Part shown: piece by piece, positions 26,201-35,521 of the stretch
Layout: each line of letters begins with the position of its first letter
Position numbering within the stretch: position 1 is the first letter of the stretch
From: Prevotellaceae bacterium UBA3849
GTDB taxonomy: Bacteria; Bacteroidota; Bacteroidia; Bacteroidales; Bacteroidaceae
Direction: 5' to 3'
NCBI GenBank assembly: GCA_002392645.1
Contig: DGHL01000011.1
Location: forward strand, 1 to 51,280
Length of the DNA stretch: 51,280 bases
The notes under the pieces: generated by a model
Told to the model about the DNA's origin: nothing
What the model saw: only the letters and a program-made list of their open reading frames with translations
The model's database searches: none
Translations under genes and position numbers: made by a program

Positions 26201-29200
26201 TCCGAACCTTACGTCACAGGGACTGCTGCCTAATCCTTCGCAGAGCTGGGGCGGCATGATGCGCAAACTCGATACGAGCGATTTCGAGGAGGCAAACATA
26301 GAGTATGTGGAGTTCTGGTTGCTTGACCCATTCATATATACAAGGAATGACGGTACGGCATCAAAACATTCGGGAGAGCTGCATATAAACCTTGGTGAGG
26401 TGTCGGAGGATATACTCTACGACGGAAAGAAATTCTATGAGAGCGGAATGCCTGTGTCGGAAAACGAGGCAACGACGCTTGAAACCACACAGTGGGGTTA
26501 CGTGCCGGTGCAGAATACCATAAACTATGCATTTGCCACCACCAGCGGTTCTCGTGGCAAACAGGACGTTGGTCTGAACGGCCTGAATGATACGGAGGAG
26601 CAACAGTGGGACGCATATCAGGGATTCCTCAACAGTGTGCGTGCCAACGTCACGAACGACAGTGCAAGGGCTGCAATACTTAACGACCCTGCCAACGATA
26701 ACTATCACTATTTCAGAGGCTCAGACTGGGACTCAAAGCAAGCATCCATACTTGAGAGATATAAGTACGTAAACAACCCACAGGGTAACTCGGCGGATTC
26801 AGAAACAAGGACAGAGTCATACGATACATCATACAAGACGTCGCCTGATGTGGAGGATATCAATCAGGACTATACGCTGAATGAGTACGAGAACTACTAT
26901 GACTACACCATAAGCATATCGCCAGACAAGATGGATGTGGCAAGCAACGACTATATCGTTGACAAGCGCGAGGCAACCACTACGCTGCGTAACGGCAGTA
27001 AGGAGACCGTAACGTGGTATCAGTTCAGAATACCTATTAATTCCGGCAAGAAGGTAGGTTCCATATCAGACTTCTCTTCCATACGTTTCATACGTATGTA
27101 TATGCAAGGATTCGAGGAACCAACAATACTGCGTTTTGCAAGCCTTGACCTCGTGAGGGGAGACTGGCGCGTGTACGACCAACCGCTTAAGGGCGCTTCG
27201 CCAAATCCTACGGCGCAGTTTACTGCATCTGCCATCAGCATAGAGGAAAACAACGACAAGACACCTGTAAATTATGTGCTGCCGCCAGGCATCAGCCGTG
27301 TGGTTGACCCATCGCAGCCACAGCTTACGGAGAACAATGAGCAGGCACTGCGTATGGACATAACAAACATGTCGCACAATGACGCTGTGGCTGTATATAA
27401 GAACACCAATTACGACCTGCGCTACCATAAGCGCCTGCAGATGTTCGTCCATGCCAATGCCATGGAGCAGAACACCACGAACCTGCAGAATAGTCAGTTG
27501 GCACTGTTCCTGCGCCTCGGTTCGGACTATAATAACAACTATTATGAATACGAGATACCGCTGAAACTCACTGCGCCAGGCGTTTACAGCACCTATTCAA
27601 ATGCTGACTGCGCAGTGGTATGGCCGGCAGAGAACATGCTCAACATAGAGCTGAAGAAACTTACCGCCCTGAAGAAACAGCGTAATATCATGAAGGCGCA
27701 GGGCAAGGCATCGCTTACCAACCTTTACAGCGAGTACGATCCGGACAATCAGAACAACAAGATATCCATCGTCGGTAATCCGTCGCTTGGTGAGGTGCGC
27801 ACTATGATGATAGGCGTGCGTAACCTGTCGGCTGAAATGAAGGATGGCGAGGTGTGGGTCAACGAACTACGCCTGCTTGAGCCAGAGAGTGAGGGCGGTT
27901 GGGCGGCATCAGCCAACCTTAATCTGCAGTTGTCAGACCTTGGCACCGTACAGGCTTCGGGCAAATATGTCAGCGACGGTTTCGGCGGATTGGAACAAAA
28001 AGTACTTGAGCGAACCATGGATAAGTATGGCACGTACTCCGTGACTACAAACCTCGAGCTCGGCAAGTTCTTCCCTGAGAAGGCAAAGGTTTCCATACCT
28101 TTATATTATAGTGTCACTCGTGAACGTACATCGCCAAAGTATAATCCGCTTGACACGGACATGTTACTTGAGGATGCCCTTGAGAGTGCTGCCAATGAGC
28201 AAGAGCGCGATTCGATAAAGAGCATAGCGGTTACGAATACCGTGAGCAAGAACTTTGCAATATCAGGAATGCGTGTGGGTATTGCCACAAAGCGTCATCC
28301 TATGCCTTATGACCCGGCAAACTTCTCGTTCTCATACAGCCATACCCACAACCATACTGATGGACAGACCACAGTGTATGAGAATGAAGACAGATGGCGA
28401 GGTGCCTTGACTTATTCCTGGACACCGGTATATAAGTCGTTCGAACCTTTCAAGAAATTGAAGTCGAAGTCTAAATACCTTGACATAGTAAAGAAATTCG
28501 CCCTGAACTGGTTGCCTCAGAATATAGCTGCCAGCACGGAGATGACTCGTACATACAGCGAATTGCAGGAGCGTGACCTCGAAGATCTCGGCAATGAGTC
28601 GAGCCTGCCGGTAACGTTTAGTTCGCAGTTCCTGTGGAACAGAAACCTTTCCGTACGCTGGGACCTCACCAAGAACTTGCGTCTGAGCTTCCAGAGTGCT
28701 ACAAGGGCAGAGATAGAAGAGCCATACACCCAGGTAAACAAAGATATCAATCCCGATGGCTACAAGGTATGGAAGGATTCTGTATGGACAAGCATAAAGA
28801 AGATGGGCACGCCGCTCGACTACAACCAGACGTTCAAGGCGTCATATCAGTTGCCGCTTAACCAGATGCCGATCTTCGCATGGCTCAATGCCGATGCATC
28901 ATACGACGCAAACTATAGTTGGGCACGAGGCTCAGAGGTTGACGGCATAGTGAAATACGGTAACACCGTGACGACCCACCGTACCGTAAACATAAACTCT
29001 ACCATGAACCTTGACAAACTGTATAACCTTGTGCCTTTCCTCAAGAAAGTCAATGAGAAGTTTGCCAAGACACCGAAGAAGAAAAACAACGCTGCAGACA
29101 AGAAGAAAACTGCAGCAAAAGACAAAGCTAAGGGCAAGGATGGTAAGGACGCAGAGGAAGATGCTGCCGATAAGGACAAGAAGAAAGATACGAAGACCGT

Positions 29201-30938
29201 AGCCCAGACGAAGAAAAAGACCAACGTATTCACCAGGGAGGTGACGCTGAATGCAGATACATTTATAGTTGTCACCCACGGTAGGAAGACCAAGCGACTC
29301 CTTGTTAGCGCAAAGGACGTAAAGGGTAACGTGATACCGGTGAAGTACAAGAAGATTGACGAAAACAAGATAAAGATAATCAATAAATCTGATACTACGT
29401 TGAAGATGAAGTTGTCTGTCACCGCACTTGAATCGCTTGACGATAAACTGTGGTACAAGGTAGCGCAGCATACCGCACGTGCGTTGATGATGGTGCGCAG
29501 CGTCAATATCAGCTATCGTAATCAGTATGCCCTGTCCCTGCCAGGCTTCATGCCTACAGTAGGCAGCGTGTTCGGACAAAAAAGAGGTGATGCAATGTCG
29601 CCAGGTTTAGACTTTGCCTTCGGCTTCGTCGGCGACGACTATATCGAGAAGGCACGCAGCAATGGTTGGCTGTTTAGCGGAGTTGATTCAGTAGCAACGC
29701 CGGCAGCAATCAACCGTACGGAAGACCTGCAGGTAAAGGTCACCGTAGAGCCATTCCGCGACTTTAAGATAGACTTTAATATGTCGCATACGCAGTCAAA
29801 GACCAAGTCGGTGCAATATATATACGAAGGCAATCCTACTACTCAGAGTGGTAACTTCACTATGACGACCGTCAGCATCAAGTCAGCCTTTGAGGGTATA
29901 GGCAGTGCAGATAATGGCTACAGATCGGCATCGTTCAGCAAATTCTGTAACCTGCTCGATGCATACCAGGTGCGTGTGCAGCGTCAGTATGCCGGCACAC
30001 GCTATCCTGATGGCAGCGTGCTTGCCGGACAGAAGTTCAATCCGGCAAACGGCGAGGTCAACAAATACAGTGCCGACGTTATGGTGCCTGCATTCCTCAA
30101 TGCATACACGGGATATAAAGGACTTGACATATTCCCTGCCATAGTCCACATGTTACCTAACTGGACACTACGCTACAACGGATTGACTAAGATAGAGTGG
30201 TTCAGACAGCACTTCAAGAGTTTCACGCTCAACCACTCCTATAAGAGCGTCTATGCAGTAGGCTCATACAGCTCATACTCTACGTATCTCTCCTACATGG
30301 GCGACAGGATTGGTTTCATCTGCGATGCCACCGATGCAAACCGCTACATACCAAACTCTATGTATAATGTCTCCACCGTAAGCATCAACGAGGCATTCTC
30401 ACCGTTGCTCGGCATAGACTTTACCTTGCCAAACAACATGAGCTTCAAGGCAGAGTACAAGACAACACGTGTGCTTACGCTCTCCATGACCAGTGTGCAG
30501 ATTAATGAAGCACTGTCAAAAGACTGGGTAATAGGCATGGGATATAAGATAAACGACTTAAGACTATTCAACAGCAGGTCGAAGCTGGCAGTGAAGAACA
30601 AGAAGAGAGGCACAGACTCTGATGACGAAGGCAATGCTGCCAAGAGCACATCGACGAGCAAGACAAAGGGTTTTGCACATGACCTAAACCTGCGCCTTGA
30701 CATAAGCTATCGCCAGCAAGCAGCCATTACGCGTGACATAGCCAGTGCAAGTTCCTCTGCCACATCGGGCAACAACGCCTTTAAACTGGCATTCTCTGCC
30801 GACTATAGTCTCTCCAAGCTCCTTACCATGAGCTTCTACTACGACCGTCAGAGCAATACACCGCTCCTGTCTTCGGGCTCTTACCCGACGGTCACGCAGG
30901 ACTTCGGCATGAGCGTCAAGTTCTCACTGACAAGGTAG
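23217..30938 (+). CDS. sprA: Type IX secretion outer-membrane translocon protein SprA (Sov)
   Basis: SprA is the very large 36-strand outer-membrane barrel through which T9SS cargo leaves the cell. The 2573 residues match the expected size. It starts with GTG (23217) followed by a signal peptide (KKRLLIIIVSILSVIVSS). Residues 40-105 are highly charged and probably coiled (EEKRKQLEEEKNKSE). Family segments include FDEKINVNVTGKVGDKMNLN, NYNTDATFVYDAQN, RIPINSGKKVGSISDFSSIR and the closing barrel end GMSVKFSLTR. A lysine-rich insertion with NNAADKKKTAAKDKAKGKDG lies near 1950-2000. Its presence agrees with the T9SS-tailed proteins in this window (pectinases, the B12-linked protein, the RHS companion). 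Confidence 0.96.
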   Translation: MKKRLLIIIVSILSVIVSSAMIRSFVAPDGKSGPTRWNEFEEAEKESKAEQAAEKKEKPLTRAEQRRKELEEKRKQLEEEKNKSELEKYREKQAKLRLQEDTIPDSLLHPRWKIQRTTALTYDDLKQGAADLKRPENLKQEVEYNDTLDRYVMGTRLGKTWINAPFMMERGEYMKWSEKNLFSDYFRKKNDEIFQQKGKEKFDFTDMHFDLGPAEKIFGPGGIRVKTQGSAELKLGATMKSIDNPSLPIRNRNTTTIDFDEKINVNVTGKVGDKMNLNLNYNTDATFVYDAQNMKLRYDGKEDEIIKLVEAGNVSFPSNSSLVQGASSLFGLRTDMQFGKLKLQTVVSQKKSSSSSVSSKGGVQLTPFEINVANYEENRHFFLGMYFRNHYDSWMTTLPTPTTGVKINRVEIWVTNKSGSTSNTRNIIAFPDLGEGGTVAPSNNANSLYSSVSAIDGVRDVNQTNTLLDGNVINGTVMAGGSTYEKIEKARLLTSSEYTVNPSMGYISLKSTLQSDQVLAIAYEYTYGGVTYQVGEFSGDNTDVTQALIVKSLKNTSNTPSQPNWKLMMRNVYYIASTVQKEKFRLDVKYQSDSAGVYVSYIPETQVKGSPIIKLIGADRLDNNNKTHSNGFYDFVEGYTVTNGRVFFPLIEPFGNGIYNILRTKVGDDVAAKYRYQELYDTTKTVAKQMAEKNRYVLVGQYKGTSANVISLGTYNIPQGGVSVRAGGVELTEGVDYSVDYSAGEVTILNQSIIDAGTSVDVSVESDSNYGMQRKTMFGLNWEYDFSKDFMLSGTFQHLSEQSLTSKVAMGSEPVSNTLVGLNLNWRKESQWLTNMLNYIPFLHVSQPSNIEFNMEFAKLFSKTASGTQDNASYIDDFESATNGIDISSPTAWTLASVPTQGKNTYDKTGLQSGYNRARLAWYTIDQLFTSRSSTLTPGHIKGDLDQLSNHYVRAVYVNELYPNRDQNTYSGATNTLGVLNLAYYPSERGPYNFNPNLTSQGLLPNPSQSWGGMMRKLDTSDFEEANIEYVEFWLLDPFIYTRNDGTASKHSGELHINLGEVSEDILYDGKKFYESGMPVSENEATTLETTQWGYVPVQNTINYAFATTSGSRGKQDVGLNGLNDTEEQQWDAYQGFLNSVRANVTNDSARAAILNDPANDNYHYFRGSDWDSKQASILERYKYVNNPQGNSADSETRTESYDTSYKTSPDVEDINQDYTLNEYENYYDYTISISPDKMDVASNDYIVDKREATTTLRNGSKETVTWYQFRIPINSGKKVGSISDFSSIRFIRMYMQGFEEPTILRFASLDLVRGDWRVYDQPLKGASPNPTAQFTASAISIEENNDKTPVNYVLPPGISRVVDPSQPQLTENNEQALRMDITNMSHNDAVAVYKNTNYDLRYHKRLQMFVHANAMEQNTTNLQNSQLALFLRLGSDYNNNYYEYEIPLKLTAPGVYSTYSNADCAVVWPAENMLNIELKKLTALKKQRNIMKAQGKASLTNLYSEYDPDNQNNKISIVGNPSLGEVRTMMIGVRNLSAEMKDGEVWVNELRLLEPESEGGWAASANLNLQLSDLGTVQASGKYVSDGFGGLEQKVLERTMDKYGTYSVTTNLELGKFFPEKAKVSIPLYYSVTRERTSPKYNPLDTDMLLEDALESAANEQERDSIKSIAVTNTVSKNFAISGMRVGIATKRHPMPYDPANFSFSYSHTHNHTDGQTTVYENEDRWRGALTYSWTPVYKSFEPFKKLKSKSKYLDIVKKFALNWLPQNIAASTEMTRTYSELQERDLEDLGNESSLPVTFSSQFLWNRNLSVRWDLTKNLRLSFQSATRAEIEEPYTQVNKDINPDGYKVWKDSVWTSIKKMGTPLDYNQTFKASYQLPLNQMPIFAWLNADASYDANYSWARGSEVDGIVKYGNTVTTHRTVNINSTMNLDKLYNLVPFLKKVNEKFAKTPKKKNNAADKKKTAAKDKAKGKDGKDAEEDAADKDKKKDTKTVAQTKKKTNVFTREVTLNADTFIVVTHGRKTKRLLVSAKDVKGNVIPVKYKKIDENKIKIINKSDTTLKMKLSVTALESLDDKLWYKVAQHTARALMMVRSVNISYRNQYALSLPGFMPTVGSVFGQKRGDAMSPGLDFAFGFVGDDYIEKARSNGWLFSGVDSVATPAAINRTEDLQVKVTVEPFRDFKIDFNMSHTQSKTKSVQYIYEGNPTTQSGNFTMTTVSIKSAFEGIGSADNGYRSASFSKFCNLLDAYQVRVQRQYAGTRYPDGSVLAGQKFNPANGEVNKYSADVMVPAFLNAYTGYKGLDIFPAIVHMLPNWTLRYNGLTKIEWFRQHFKSFTLNHSYKSVYAVGSYSSYSTYLSYMGDRIGFICDATDANRYIPNSMYNVSTVSINEAFSPLLGIDFTLPNNMSFKAEYKTTRVLTLSMTSVQINEALSKDWVIGMGYKINDLRLFNSRSKLAVKNKKRGTDSDDEGNAAKSTSTSKTKGFAHDLNLRLDISYRQQAAITRDIASASSSATSGNNAFKLAFSADYSLSKLLTMSFYYDRQSNTPLLSSGSYPTVTQDFGMSVKFSLTR

Positions 30939-31002
30939 GACGCATCCAAATAGCTTGATTTGAAATAATACATAAGTAAACATTTTATTAATACTACGTT
31001 AT

Positions 31003-32592
31003 ATGATATACAAATATGATTTTCTTATAATCGGTGCCGGTGTAGCTGGCATGAGTTACGCCCTCAAGGTTGCAAGGGCACATAAGGGCAAAATCTGTTT
31101 GATATGCAAGACCACCCTCGACGAGGCAAATACCGCACGTGCACAGGGCGGTGTGGCATCTGTCACCAACGTCATCGTGGATGACTTTGAAAAACACATA
31201 CAGGACACCATGATTGCCGGCGACTTCATATCCGACCCCGCAGCCGTTGACCAGGTGGTGCGCATGGGACCGTCACAAATCAAGGAACTGGTACAGTGGG
31301 GCGTCAACTTCGACAAGAATGAAGACGGACTCTTTGACCTCCATCGTGAGGGCGGACACTCAGAGTTCCGCATACTGCACCATGCAGATGACACCGGAGC
31401 CGAGATACAGCGCGGACTGATGGCAGCCGTGCGGGCATGTCCTGACATTGAGATAAAGGAAAACCACTTTGCGGTAGAGGTGATAACACAACACCACATG
31501 GGTATAGAGGTAACACGTGCCTCACACGACATAGAGTGCTATGGTGCATACATACTCAACCCCGACACACAGAAGGTTGACACCTATCTCAGCAAGGTTA
31601 CCGTTATGTGTACCGGCGGATGCGGAGCCGTATATCAAACTACCACCAACCCTATCATTGCCACCGGCGATGGTGAGGCTATGGTTTACCGTGCCAAAGG
31701 TACCGTGGCTGACATGGAGTTCGTGCAGTTCCACCCAACATCGCTCTATCATCCAGGCGAGACACATCCTGCATACCTCATCACCGAGGCTATGCGTGGT
31801 TACGGTGGTATATTGCGACTGCCTACCGGTGAGACATTCATGGAGAAATATGACGAGCGCCTGTCATTGGCTCCACGTGACATCGTTGCGCGTGCCATAG
31901 ACAAGGAGATGAAGATTCACGGCATCGACCACGTATGCCTTGACGTAACTCATAAGGATCCAGAGGAGACTAAACACCACTTCCCTAACATCTACCAGAA
32001 GTGTCTCTCCATCGGCATCGACATCACCAAGGAATACATACCTGTGCGCCCAGCAGCCCACTATATGTGCGGCGGAATAAAGGTCGATCTAAACGGTTGT
32101 TCAAGCATCAAGCGACTCTATGCCATCGGCGAGTGTTCATGCACCGGACTTCATGGCGGCAACCGACTGGCGTCAAACTCGCTCATCGAGGCTGTGGTAT
32201 ATGCAGAGACAGCGTCAAAGCACTCACTCGACCACATCGACGAATATGACTTCAACACGCTGATACCTGAGTGGAACGACGAGGGCACCATGACCAACGA
32301 AGAGAAGGTGCTCATCACACAGAGTGTGCATGAGGTAGGCACCATCATGGCCAACTATGTCGGCATTGTCAGGAGCGACCTGCGACTGAAGCGAGCATGG
32401 GTACGCCTCGACACGCTGTATGAAGAGACAGAAGCACTCTTCAAACGCGTCAAGGCAAGCAGGGATATCTGTGAACTGCGTAACATGATCAACGTGGGTT
32501 ACCTCATCACCCGCTGGGCTATAGAGCGTAAGGAGTGTCGCGGACTGCACTTCACTACCGACTATCCGCACCATGCTTACGACAAAAAATAA
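31003..32592 (+). CDS. nadB: L-aspartate oxidase
   Basis: NadB oxidises L-aspartate to iminoaspartate using FAD, the first step of de novo NAD synthesis. The 529-residue length is typical. The FAD-binding GAGVAG motif is at residues 11-16, followed by TARAQGGVASV, then the active-site segments HREGGHSEFRILHHADDTG and HGIDHVCLDVTH, and the C-terminal FAD contact region RPAAHYMCGGIKVDLNGCSS with HGGNRLASNSLIEAVVYAE. These also fit the related fumarate reductase family, but length and the ARAQGG/HYMCGG pattern favour NadB. No nadA or nadC is adjacent in the window. It starts 64 bases after sprA and may be read from it. Confidence 0.95.
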   Translation: MIYKYDFLIIGAGVAGMSYALKVARAHKGKICLICKTTLDEANTARAQGGVASVTNVIVDDFEKHIQDTMIAGDFISDPAAVDQVVRMGPSQIKELVQWGVNFDKNEDGLFDLHREGGHSEFRILHHADDTGAEIQRGLMAAVRACPDIEIKENHFAVEVITQHHMGIEVTRASHDIECYGAYILNPDTQKVDTYLSKVTVMCTGGCGAVYQTTTNPIIATGDGEAMVYRAKGTVADMEFVQFHPTSLYHPGETHPAYLITEAMRGYGGILRLPTGETFMEKYDERLSLAPRDIVARAIDKEMKIHGIDHVCLDVTHKDPEETKHHFPNIYQKCLSIGIDITKEYIPVRPAAHYMCGGIKVDLNGCSSIKRLYAIGECSCTGLHGGNRLASNSLIEAVVYAETASKHSLDHIDEYDFNTLIPEWNDEGTMTNEEKVLITQSVHEVGTIMANYVGIVRSDLRLKRAWVRLDTLYEETEALFKRVKASRDICELRNMINVGYLITRWAIERKECRGLHFTTDYPHHAYDKK

Positions 32593-32616
32593 GATGAAGT
32601 CTGCAAATTAACCATA

Positions 32617-32656
32617 AGCAGGCGAGGCTGTCTTGTAAAAGATAGCCTCGCCTGCT
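32617..32656 (+). terminator. Terminator after nadB
   Basis: A 17-base stem (AGCAGGCGAGGCT plus GTCTT pairing with AAGAT plus AGCCTCGCCTGCT) with a GTAA loop. The trailing sequence is AT-rich rather than a clean T-run. Confidence 0.75.
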
Positions 32657-32886
32657 ATTATATTTAAAATGAGAACTTTATTGGGTCAATTAATACCAAA
32701 AAGCGAAAATAATATTTTTTTTTCATTGTTTTGTTTTTTTAAAGATTAGACATATAAAAGCCGGCTTGAATTTTTGTGCAAAATTACAATCTTTTTCATT
32801 GTACTGCAATACTCAAAAATATTGATTTTCATTGATACCTATAAATGGTTATAGCCTGAGGTTTTTCCTTTTTCACAAGAAAAAGT
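32657..32886. other. AT-rich intergenic region
   Basis: No gene, RNA or repeat recognised before the dacB promoter. Confidence 0.4.
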
Positions 32887-32917
32887 TTTGCAATAAGGAA
32901 AATTATTTGTAAATTTG
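32887..32917 (+). promoter_or_regulatory. Promoter of dacB-aroB
   Basis: TTTG (32887-32890), a 19-base spacer and TAAATTTG (32910-32917). The start would be near 32924, which places an in-frame ATG at 32915 upstream of the transcript and decides for the ATG at 32942. Confidence 0.75.
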
Positions 32918-32941
32918 CATACTCAAACGAAAAAAGGAACC

Positions 32942-34225
32942 ATGACGATACGTAAGATATATAAAAAGGTGGTCTTGTATGCAGGCTTAGCACTGGTGGC
33001 GGCGGTGGGTCCGGTACATACGTATGCGCAGCAAGAGACGCTGACTGCTGACACCGTGGCAAGTGACACTTTGTTGAGGGATACATTGGCATGGCCGCAG
33101 TCGTTGCAGGCACGTCTCGATAGTATAATGGATGCCACCACTATACTGCAGACGTCGCAGATGGGACTGTTGGTGTATGACCTTGATGCTGATTCAGTGC
33201 TATATGCCTACAACGAAAGGCAGAACCTGCGTCCGGCATCGACCATGAAACTCATAACAGCCATTACGGCGCTCGACAAGTTGGGTGACTCATATACCTT
33301 TAGTACTCAGTTGAGACGCATTGGTACCATAGACGATTCGACAAGGGTGTTAAAGGGTGACGTGTACTGCATCGGAGGTATGGATCCGATGATATCGAAG
33401 GAAGACCTACGTATTATGGCGCGCTCAATTAAAGAGGCTGGCATAGACACCATAAGAGGTAACATGTATGCAGACCGCTCAATGAAAGACAGCGACCTGT
33501 ATGGCGAAGGTTGGTGCTGGGACGATGATAACCCCATGTTGTCACCACTGGTTTATAGCCGCAAGGACGACTTGATGTCGGTACTGAGGACCGTGATGCA
33601 GGAGGAAGGTGTAGTGCTCGACGGCGAAGTGTCGGTAAAGAACTGCCCCGGCAAGACCAAAGAGTTGTTTACGCTGAAGCGTCCTATGAGTGAGGTGATG
33701 CGTCCGATGTTAAAGAATAGTAACAACCTGTATGCTGAGAGCATATACTATCAGATAGGACTGGCGCAGGGCAAGCCATCGACGGCGAAGAAGGCTAAGG
33801 CGGCAGAGGAAACTTTGTTGAAGAAGACAGGGTTAGGTGATGCCATACATAGATTCGCCGATGGTTCGGGACTTTCACTCTATAACTATGTTTCGGCAGA
33901 GATAGAAGTGGCATTCCTGCGCTATGCCTATGAGAGGCAGCAAATATATACGGCATTGTATCAGGCACTGCCCATAGCTGCTGTTGACGGTACTATAGAG
34001 AAGAGAATGGCAGGTACAGCGGCGGCTGGCAATGTGCATGCAAAGACTGGTACGCTTACGGGCGTGAGCAGCTTGGCAGGCTACTGCACCGCTGCCAACG
34101 GACACACACTGTGTTTCGCCATAATAAATCAGGGCGTGATGAAGGGTATATATGCCAAGAACCTGCAGGACAGGATATGCGTAGCCATGTGTTCGGCAGA
34201 GCCTTTCTACAAGACAGAGGAATAA
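32942..34225 (+). CDS. dacB: D-alanyl-D-alanine carboxypeptidase/endopeptidase (PBP4, peptidase S13)
   Basis: PBP4-type enzymes trim or cut peptide cross-links of peptidoglycan in the periplasm. From the ATG at 32942 (427 residues) there is a signal peptide (IRKIYKKVVLYAGLALVAAV, cleavage after TYA). Active-site motifs are present: SxxK as S100-T-M-K103, SxN as S260-N-N262, and KTG at 368-370 (HAKTGTLTGVSS). AAGGAACC lies just before the start as a possible ribosome site. Length is somewhat short for the family (about 470), so the inserted domains are probably reduced. It lies 43 bases before aroB and is likely in one operon with it. Confidence 0.92.
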   Translation: MTIRKIYKKVVLYAGLALVAAVGPVHTYAQQETLTADTVASDTLLRDTLAWPQSLQARLDSIMDATTILQTSQMGLLVYDLDADSVLYAYNERQNLRPASTMKLITAITALDKLGDSYTFSTQLRRIGTIDDSTRVLKGDVYCIGGMDPMISKEDLRIMARSIKEAGIDTIRGNMYADRSMKDSDLYGEGWCWDDDNPMLSPLVYSRKDDLMSVLRTVMQEEGVVLDGEVSVKNCPGKTKELFTLKRPMSEVMRPMLKNSNNLYAESIYYQIGLAQGKPSTAKKAKAAEETLLKKTGLGDAIHRFADGSGLSLYNYVSAEIEVAFLRYAYERQQIYTALYQALPIAAVDGTIEKRMAGTAAAGNVHAKTGTLTGVSSLAGYCTAANGHTLCFAIINQGVMKGIYAKNLQDRICVAMCSAEPFYKTEE

Positions 34226-34268
34226 CAATAACGACACTACACAGATAAATACACAAAGAAAAAGAGAC

Positions 34269-35324
34269 ATGAACCAGCGTATTATAATATCACGGAATCT
34301 AGAGCAGGAGTTGGCGGCAGCCATAGCAGACTGTGAGCACGACCGAATATTCGTACTTACCGATACAGTGACCAGTAAGTGTTGCTGGCCGAAGGTCAGC
34401 GGCTTCGAATGTCTTGAGGGCGCAGAGTGCATCACGATAGATGCCACCGACGTTGCAAAGACGTTAGAATCAACGGCACACGTATGGGAGGGATTGCAGC
34501 GTGGAGGCGCCACGAGACACTCTCTGCTGATAAACCTTGGCGGCGGTATGGTGACCGACCTCGGCGGTTTTGCCGCAAGTACGTTCAAGCGAGGAATAAA
34601 CTTTATCAACATACCTACCACGCTGCTCTCAATGGTGGATGCATCAGTGGGAGGAAAGACGGGAATAAACTTCGGCGGACTGAAAAACGAGATTGGTGTG
34701 TTTAACGATTCACGCTACGTAATACTCTGCACAGAGTTTTTAAAGACGCTGGACGACCAAAATATACGCTCAGGCTATGCAGAGATGTTGAAGCACGGAC
34801 TGATAAACCGCGATGGCGATGCCATGTGGCGTGAACTTATCGACTTCGATATCACGCAGCCTGATCTCGCACAGTTGCAGCGTATGGTGGCAGACTCGGT
34901 ATCAGTGAAAGAACAGGTAGTGACGGAAGACCCGCATGAGCATGGCATACGTAAGGCGCTGAACCTCGGACATACGGCAGGGCATGCCTTCGAGTCGTGG
35001 GCAATGCGCAAGGGCAAGCCTATACTGCATGGCTATGCTGTGGCATACGGACTGATACCGGAACTCTACCTGGCTGTAGTGAAGACAGGATTCCCCGTAG
35101 AAGTGATGCGTCAGGCTGTGCGCTATATACGTGGCGTGTATGGCATGCTGCCGATAACGTGCGACGACTATCCTGAGTTGATAGAGTTGATGACACACGA
35201 TAAGAAGAACACTGCAGGAATAATCAATTTCACATTGCTCGGTGGAGTAGGTGACATAATAATCAACCAGACTGCTACGAAAAAGGAGATAGAAGAAGCA
35301 CTCGATTTCTTTCGAGAAGGCTGA
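34269..35324 (+). CDS. aroB: 3-dehydroquinate synthase
   Basis: AroB converts DAHP to 3-dehydroquinate with NAD and a divalent metal, the second step of the shikimate pathway. The 351 residues include the nucleotide-binding GGGMVTDLGG (91-100), the family signature NIPTTLLSMVDASVGGKTGI, and likely zinc ligands E172 (GYAEMLKHGLI), H235 or H239 (LNLGHTAGHAFE) and H254 (ILHGYAVAYG). Normal length, no defects seen. Confidence 0.96.
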   Translation: MNQRIIISRNLEQELAAAIADCEHDRIFVLTDTVTSKCCWPKVSGFECLEGAECITIDATDVAKTLESTAHVWEGLQRGGATRHSLLINLGGGMVTDLGGFAASTFKRGINFINIPTTLLSMVDASVGGKTGINFGGLKNEIGVFNDSRYVILCTEFLKTLDDQNIRSGYAEMLKHGLINRDGDAMWRELIDFDITQPDLAQLQRMVADSVSVKEQVVTEDPHEHGIRKALNLGHTAGHAFESWAMRKGKPILHGYAVAYGLIPELYLAVVKTGFPVEVMRQAVRYIRGVYGMLPITCDDYPELIELMTHDKKNTAGIINFTLLGGVGDIIINQTATKKEIEEALDFFREG

Positions 35325-35390
35325 TTTTGTAACAAAAAGATATTAAAAACAATAAAAAACTATCTTTTTGTAAAATATTTTGGCTAAACT

Positions 35391-35422
35391 ATTGTCAGAA
35401 TAATAAAAAAGTTGTACCTTTG
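35391..35422 (+). promoter_or_regulatory. Promoter of asnA
   Basis: ATTG (35391-35394), a 20-base spacer and TACCTTTG (35415-35422). The leader of about 95 bases has a possible hairpin (AGGC...GCCT near 35462-35483). Whether this leader is regulatory cannot be told. Confidence 0.6.
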
Positions 35423-35521
35423 CACGTGCTTTTGTACAAGTAATGTCGTACATGGAGCCTTAGGCGGGATTTTTGAAAAGCCTGTCATGAATAAAATAGG
35501 AATATTCAATTAAACATATAA

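Noticed and set aside
32915..32941. Earlier dacB start at 32915
   Set aside because: This ATG lies inside or upstream of the predicted promoter start region, and the signal peptide begins properly at 32942.
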